A stretch of DNA of 9,211 nt from Nitrososphaeraceae archaeon (GTDB lineage Archaea > Thermoproteota > Nitrososphaeria > Nitrososphaerales > Nitrososphaeraceae), in contig JASHSN010000317.1 in NCBI GenBank assembly GCA_030038695.1, positions 1-9,211 of the forward strand. Direction: 5' to 3'. Under the pieces are notes generated by a model. That model was not told the DNA's origin. It was given only the letters and a program-made list of their open reading frames with translations, and did no database searches. Both the position numbers and the translations under genes were made by a program. The first letter of the stretch is position 1; each line of letters begins with the position of its first letter. This document shows positions 6,232 to 9,211 of the stretch, piece after piece.

Positions 6232-6441
6232 ATGCTCTCGAAAGAGTTCTTTCTTATTCTCATAATCCTCCTATTACTAAGTTCTGCTATCTACGCCAAT
6301 GCTATTAGCTCTCACTCCACAATCACTTTTCATCAAACCAAGCACACCTTGAATATCATTTATGAAACAGGAACAGAAGATAACGCACCTGACCTGTGTT
6401 CCCTCACTGTGTTACATGAGCGCCTATATGCACGCTTTTAG
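6232..6441 (+). CDS. Signal-peptide N-terminus of a small secreted protein (probably broken)
   Basis: The frame opens with a textbook signal peptide: MLSKEFF, then a hydrophobic core LILIILLLLSSAIY, and an ANA-like cleavage site near residues 22-24. The exported part reads SHSTITFHQTKHTLNIIYE then TGTEDNAPDLCS. After about residue 50 the sequence looks less natural. An overlapping frame (6377-6502) instead gives CVPSLCYMSAYMHAFRR then NNQYSADYCYGWLKAATF, which suggests the original protein continued there after a frame change. The ATG at 6232 is used because the two upstream ATGs (6215, 6221) are in other frames. It was probably a small exported protein of unknown function. Confidence 0.45.
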   Translation: MLSKEFFLILIILLLLSSAIYANAISSHSTITFHQTKHTLNIIYETGTEDNAPDLCSLTVLHERLYARF

Positions 6442-6752
6442 GCGCAATAACCAATATTCCGCTGATTATTGCTATGGTTGGCTCAAGGCTGCGACTTTTC
6501 CATAAGCGTGATGGCAACAACACAACATTACTAGAAGAGGCATGGACCCTGGGTTGGGTTCACACAAACCGACAGAACTATAACGGGAAGCACATTTTCT
6601 ATCCATGTTCTGTAGATAATCTGTTCTGCGCAGTTTACTTGCAAGGTGAAGGTCAAGGATATGCTGACCGTATCGAATGGACTCACAACCATCATTCAAT
6701 AATCAATACCATTTCTCGTGTTTGTTTGGGCGTGACGGACCGTTGTATCTGA
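6377..6752 (+). pseudogene. Broken continuation of the secreted protein
   Basis: Two further frames continue the same theme. At 6377-6502 there is CYMSAYMHAFRRNNQYS then ADYCYGWLKAATFP, ended by a TAA at 6503. At 6474-6752 there is DGNNTTLLEEAW and then VDNLFCAVYLQGEGQGYADR, ending at a TGA at 6750. Recurring aromatic-Gly and Cys-aromatic motifs (YCYGWL, FCAVYLQGEGQGY) resemble those of small exported archaeal proteins with YxxGY-type repeats. Together with the signal peptide at 6232 they are best explained as one gene with at least two frame changes. The reconstruction is by pattern only. Confidence 0.4.
6420..6446. repeat. 7-bp inverted repeat inside the secreted-protein remnant
   Basis: GCGCCTA and TAGGCGC form a perfect pair around a 12-base loop, just where the first frame ends in TAG. 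It may be a hairpin or a site of slippage. The function is unknown. Confidence 0.4.
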
Positions 6753-6970
6753 TACTACGTCGAACATCCTTGGTACTCGAATCTAGTCTCGCACAAATAT
6801 AATAAGGTAGAGAAAAAAATAGAACTGAAACGCAATCATGCTTATATACTTTTGAACTAGAACAGAGGTCAAGTTTCAATGATAACATTCATTATATACT
6901 ATAGAACTGGCGCGGCAACGGTCGGGTGACTGGGATTCCTCTAATAGAGTTGGCAAGGATGTCAAGGATC

Positions 6971-7000
6971 GTAGCGATCACATCTTATAAAGATCGCTAC
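6971..7000 (-). terminator. Hairpin just past the symporter stop codon
   Basis: GTAGCGATC (6971-6979) and GATCGCTAC (6992-7000) are a perfect 9-bp inverted repeat around a 12-base AT-rich loop. It begins eight bases beyond the symporter's stop codon at 7008-7010 on the minus strand. The position suits a 3'-end stem-loop. Archaeal termination mainly uses T runs, and none follows directly, so it may instead be a stabilising or processing element. Confidence 0.5.
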
Positions 7001-7007
7001 CGGTACC

Positions 7008-8522
7008 TTATGTGTTACTGTCTTTAGTTTGTAGTAAAGCTGATCTCATATTGATAATAGAACTCCCACCGAATGATACTATTAGGTTCAATGCGAGGGC
7101 AACGACAGCAACATACAATGGACCAAAAAGTGGCATATTAAAAAGAGATGATGTAAGTGCTCCAAAGTGGTTTGTATTCTCGACCATAAAAATTCCTGAA
7201 AATATTCCGGCAAGCAAACCAGCGATGAGAGCTTCCTTTCTTAATGATTTTACATAAAGACCAAAGAACATAGCAGGTAGTATCTGTATTACTAGTATCA
7301 CACCTAAGAGCTGTAGTGATATAGCATAGGTGGCTGGAACAATAAACACAAAACCAAGTGCTATAAACTTAAAGGCAGTGGATGAAATCTTTGTTATTCT
7401 AACCTCAGATTTTGCAGATGCATTTGGTCTAATTTCTTTTATAATATTTCTTGTAAGCAGATTTGCTTGTGATATTGCCATAATTGCTGCTGGGACCAGA
7501 CCACCTATGAATATACCGAGAAGAGCTATGCCTGTGAACCAAGGTGGCATTGAATACAAAATCAATGAAGGAACGACAAGTATACCGCGTGAGCTTTCGG
7601 GAAAATGTGAAAGAAAGTTCATTGCAGGTGGAACGGCATATACAAGAATTCCCATAAATGCCATAATAGCAAGTCCTATTGCGTAAAGCGGCAGGAGCGC
7701 AGTACTCCTTCTAAGCTTACGTACACTTTCTGAGCTCAAAACACCGTTTATGGTATGAGGATAGAGATACAAGGCAAGTGCGCTCCCGAACATCAGAGTT
7801 ACATACCCAGGAACAAGTGAGGTGGGTACGGTCAAATAATTTGGCTTTACATCCCTAAATGCAGTACTAAAACCGCCGCTAATACTAAGAGGTACTACAA
7901 CTATGAGTGCGATAACGGTTACCCAAATTAGAATATCTTTAAATACAGCAGTAAGGGCTGCTCCCCGCAGTCCGCTCGTATAGGTGAAAGCAGTCAATAT
8001 TACAAATGATACCAAGAGTGCGACTTCCTCAATCGTATGAGAATTTGTTGTACCTGAAAGCATTACAATAAGAACTGATTGCATTCCTACTATCTGTAAC
8101 GCTACGTATGGTAGCAACGATACAATTCCTGTTATTGCGATTAGAATAGATAGAGTGGTGCTAGCAAATCTGTCTTTTATAAAATCAGCAGCAGTAATGT
8201 ATCCTTTTTCTTTCGACAAAGCCAAAAGCCGCGGCATAGTAACAAGCGCTACACCAAATGTCACTGCAGCATACACGAGAAAATAAAATGCGCCTTTTGC
8301 AAATACTCCCGATGGAAGTGCAATGAAGGCATAAGAAGTATAAATATCTGCACCAATTAAAAAAAATACAATGGTCGTACCAAGTTTTCTTCCTGCTAGC
8401 GACCATTCATATATCTCATTTAGATTGCCTCTGCGCCAATACTTTCCATAAAATCCGAGAATTATGAACAAAACAAAGAGTGCAACAAAAGGAACTAGAA
8501 TACTAGACCCTACAGTTGTCAT
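7008..8522 (-). CDS. Sodium:solute symporter (monocarboxylate-permease type)
   Basis: This 504-residue integral membrane protein belongs to the SSS family (TC 2.A.21), which imports solutes with sodium. About 13 hydrophobic segments span its length, the family norm. Family landmarks include LGTTIVFFLIGADIYTSYAF (47-66), the cytoplasmic GYITAADFIKDRF (107-119), SLLPYVALQIVGMQSVL (135-151), TYTSGLRGAALTAVFKD (180-196) and SALALYLYPHTINGVLSS (247-264). The pattern GADxYT...TAADF...YTSGLRG...LYPHxxxGVLSS is closest to MctP/YidK-like permeases, so a monocarboxylate such as acetate, lactate or pyruvate is a reasonable guess. The frame is intact. The ATG at 8522 overlaps the upstream gene's TGA by four bases (ATGA). 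GGAGAGGT lies 12-19 bases upstream. That coupling and the DUF3311-like partner support an operon. The substrate is inferred, not shown. Confidence 0.93.
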   Translation of the reverse strand: MTTVGSSILVPFVALFVLFIILGFYGKYWRRGNLNEIYEWSLAGRKLGTTIVFFLIGADIYTSYAFIALPSGVFAKGAFYFLVYAAVTFGVALVTMPRLLALSKEKGYITAADFIKDRFASTTLSILIAITGIVSLLPYVALQIVGMQSVLIVMLSGTTNSHTIEEVALLVSFVILTAFTYTSGLRGAALTAVFKDILIWVTVIALIVVVPLSISGGFSTAFRDVKPNYLTVPTSLVPGYVTLMFGSALALYLYPHTINGVLSSESVRKLRRSTALLPLYAIGLAIMAFMGILVYAVPPAMNFLSHFPESSRGILVVPSLILYSMPPWFTGIALLGIFIGGLVPAAIMAISQANLLTRNIIKEIRPNASAKSEVRITKISSTAFKFIALGFVFIVPATYAISLQLLGVILVIQILPAMFFGLYVKSLRKEALIAGLLAGIFSGIFMVENTNHFGALTSSLFNMPLFGPLYVAVVALALNLIVSFGGSSIINMRSALLQTKDSNT

Positions 8523-8731
8523 CTATTTACTACCTCTCCATCCTTTTCTTTTCTTCCATTAATCACAAGCAAATACCAGTGGTAGAACCAGGTTCCTCTA
8601 GGAATCACAAGCAATACAGTTTGGAACAAATACAGGGCATAAGGTCGGCTAATTATAGAGGATATCAAGACTAAAAAAGCCAATTTAAAGAATCGTTCGG
8701 GCTCAAGTTGTAGCATGTATGTATGTATCAT
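8519..8731 (-). CDS. Small DUF3311-like membrane protein, 70 residues
   Basis: The protein has a hydrophobic segment FFKLAFLVLISSIIS followed by RPYALYLFQTVLLVIPRGT, then an aromatic motif WFYHWYLLVI and a charged tail (GRKEKDGEVVNR). DUF3311 proteins are small two-helix membrane proteins with a P-rich, FFYWYQ-like motif, commonly encoded just before MctP-type sodium symporters. The FYHWY motif and the position here fit that. It is somewhat short and its second helix is weak, so it may be divergent or partly eroded. Its TGA overlaps the symporter's ATG, which is strong evidence that it is translated. The start is either ATG 8731 or ATG 8716; the stretch between them is a CATA tandem repeat, so 8716 is also plausible. 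It probably assists the permease as a subunit or in its assembly, an inference from gene pairing. Confidence 0.65.
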   Translation of the reverse strand: MIHTYMLQLEPERFFKLAFLVLISSIISRPYALYLFQTVLLVIPRGTWFYHWYLLVINGRKEKDGEVVNR

Positions 8732-9117
8732 TCGAAAACCTTGTGCAGTAGAAAAATGCTGAAGATAAGGAAAGATAATCTATTGGTATCAAAATATTCT
8801 CCTAGATTTACAGACCTAAAGTAGCACTATATGACAATACGGCTTGACTTGAGCATCGCCAAATATATGAATCTGCGATTCTAATAGGAACTCCCATACC
8901 GGAGGAATTCCAGATGAATCCCACTCGTTCTTTCCTGATCCGATCGATATACATGCTGACATAAATTCGCAAACTCTCAATAGGCATTCATCTACTACTG
9001 TAGTGGTTCAATTCCGGTCTGTCTTTGGAAGGTATTGGAGGTCCTGTCTATTAACAACAGAAATCGCTCATTTCTAAAAAAAGCCTGCCCAGTCCAATAT
9101 TTTAGCTTTCTAATTCG
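8732..9117. other. Upstream spacer of the symporter operon
   Basis: No recognised gene is present. The plus strand is open without a start codon from 8871 to 9077. It reads TGGIPDESHSFFPDPIDI and then QTLNRHSSTTVVVQFR. A GGAGG (8901-8905) precedes an ATG at 8914 whose frame stops after 16 codons. The operon's promoter should lie here on the minus strand. AATATTTT near 8788-8795 and ATTCATATATTT near 8863-8874 are AT-rich candidates, neither compelling. Confidence 0.3.
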
Positions 9118-9210
9118 CTAGTTCATCATAATGATGGAATTCAGACGACGTGATTTGCCTTCGATAGATTTTTCTACTTCAAGATTTAGGACAAGTTCAT
9201 TATTTTGATA
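9118..9210 (-). CDS. Possible C-terminus of a gene entering from the right edge
   Basis: The minus strand is open from the window edge for 30 codons to a TAG at 9120-9118, reading NNELVLNLEVEKSIEGKS and ending RRLNSIIMMN. The mix of charged and hydrophobic residues looks coding, but the stretch is too short to identify or to rule out chance. If real, it lies upstream of and in the same direction as the symporter operon. Confidence 0.3.
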   Translation of the reverse strand, partial: YQNNELVLNLEVEKSIEGKSRRLNSIIMMN

Positions 9211-9211
9211 A

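Noticed and set aside
6472..6699. Minus-strand open frame in the secreted-protein region
   Set aside because: The plus strand carries the signal peptide and recurrent motifs; the minus frame has none.
7330..7686. Plus-strand open frames within the symporter
   Set aside because: They are shadows of a long, well-supported minus-strand gene.
9003..9020. GGTTCAATTCC, like a T-loop
   Set aside because: Only two or three stem pairs form, and no cloverleaf can be built around it.
1..9211. CRISPR array, insertion sequence, integrase or defence module
   Set aside because: No regularly spaced repeats, transposase or integrase motifs, or defence-domain proteins were seen on either strand.

Overview
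The window looks like a stretch of an archaeal chromosome, most likely a soil or sediment Nitrososphaeria (Thaumarchaeota) genome. This is inferred from the combination of AT-rich DNA, short archaeal TATA-like boxes close to start codons, long gaps between genes, a degenerate YVTN beta-propeller surface protein, a PstS remnant, and several small orphan proteins. No rRNA or tRNA is present, so the assignment rests on gene content only.

Layout. 1-497 (minus) is the N-terminal part of a patatin-like phospholipase running off the left edge. 645-1226 (minus) is an NmrA-type NAD(P)-binding reductase that lacks its N-terminus and carries two frame breaks. It abuts, head to head, the C-terminal two-thirds of a phosphate-binding PstS protein (1236-1833, plus) that also lacks its 5' end. 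2147-2482 (plus) is an intact gene of unknown function, followed by a doubtful small ORF (2500-2733) and a 47-residue cysteine-rich zinc-ribbon-like protein (2791-2934). 3409-4399 (minus) is a zinc-dependent alcohol dehydrogenase broken by one extra base in a homopolymer. 4576-4752 is a small GC-richer open segment. 4780-5560 (plus) holds the remains of a secreted or membrane-anchored YVTN protein. 6232-6752 (plus) holds the remains of a small secreted protein. 7008-8731 (minus) is an intact two-gene operon: a small DUF3311-like membrane protein overlapped by 4 bases with a sodium:solute symporter of the monocarboxylate-permease type. 9118-9210 (minus) may be the C-terminus of another gene.

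How it works together. The only recognisable working unit is the DUF3311-like/symporter pair, which should import a small solute, probably a monocarboxylate, using a sodium gradient. The patatin and the two small orphan genes look intact. Five other loci (NmrA, pstS, alcohol dehydrogenase, YVTN, secreted protein) are broken by truncation, stop codons or frame breaks, several of them at homopolymers. The window is therefore best read as a region of gene decay around a few live genes. No CRISPR array, insertion sequence, transposase or defence system was seen, and I found no convincing new multi-gene system. The most interesting items are the head-to-head pstS/NmrA junction, the tiny zinc-ribbon gene with a palindrome over its presumed TATA box, and the concentration of decay.
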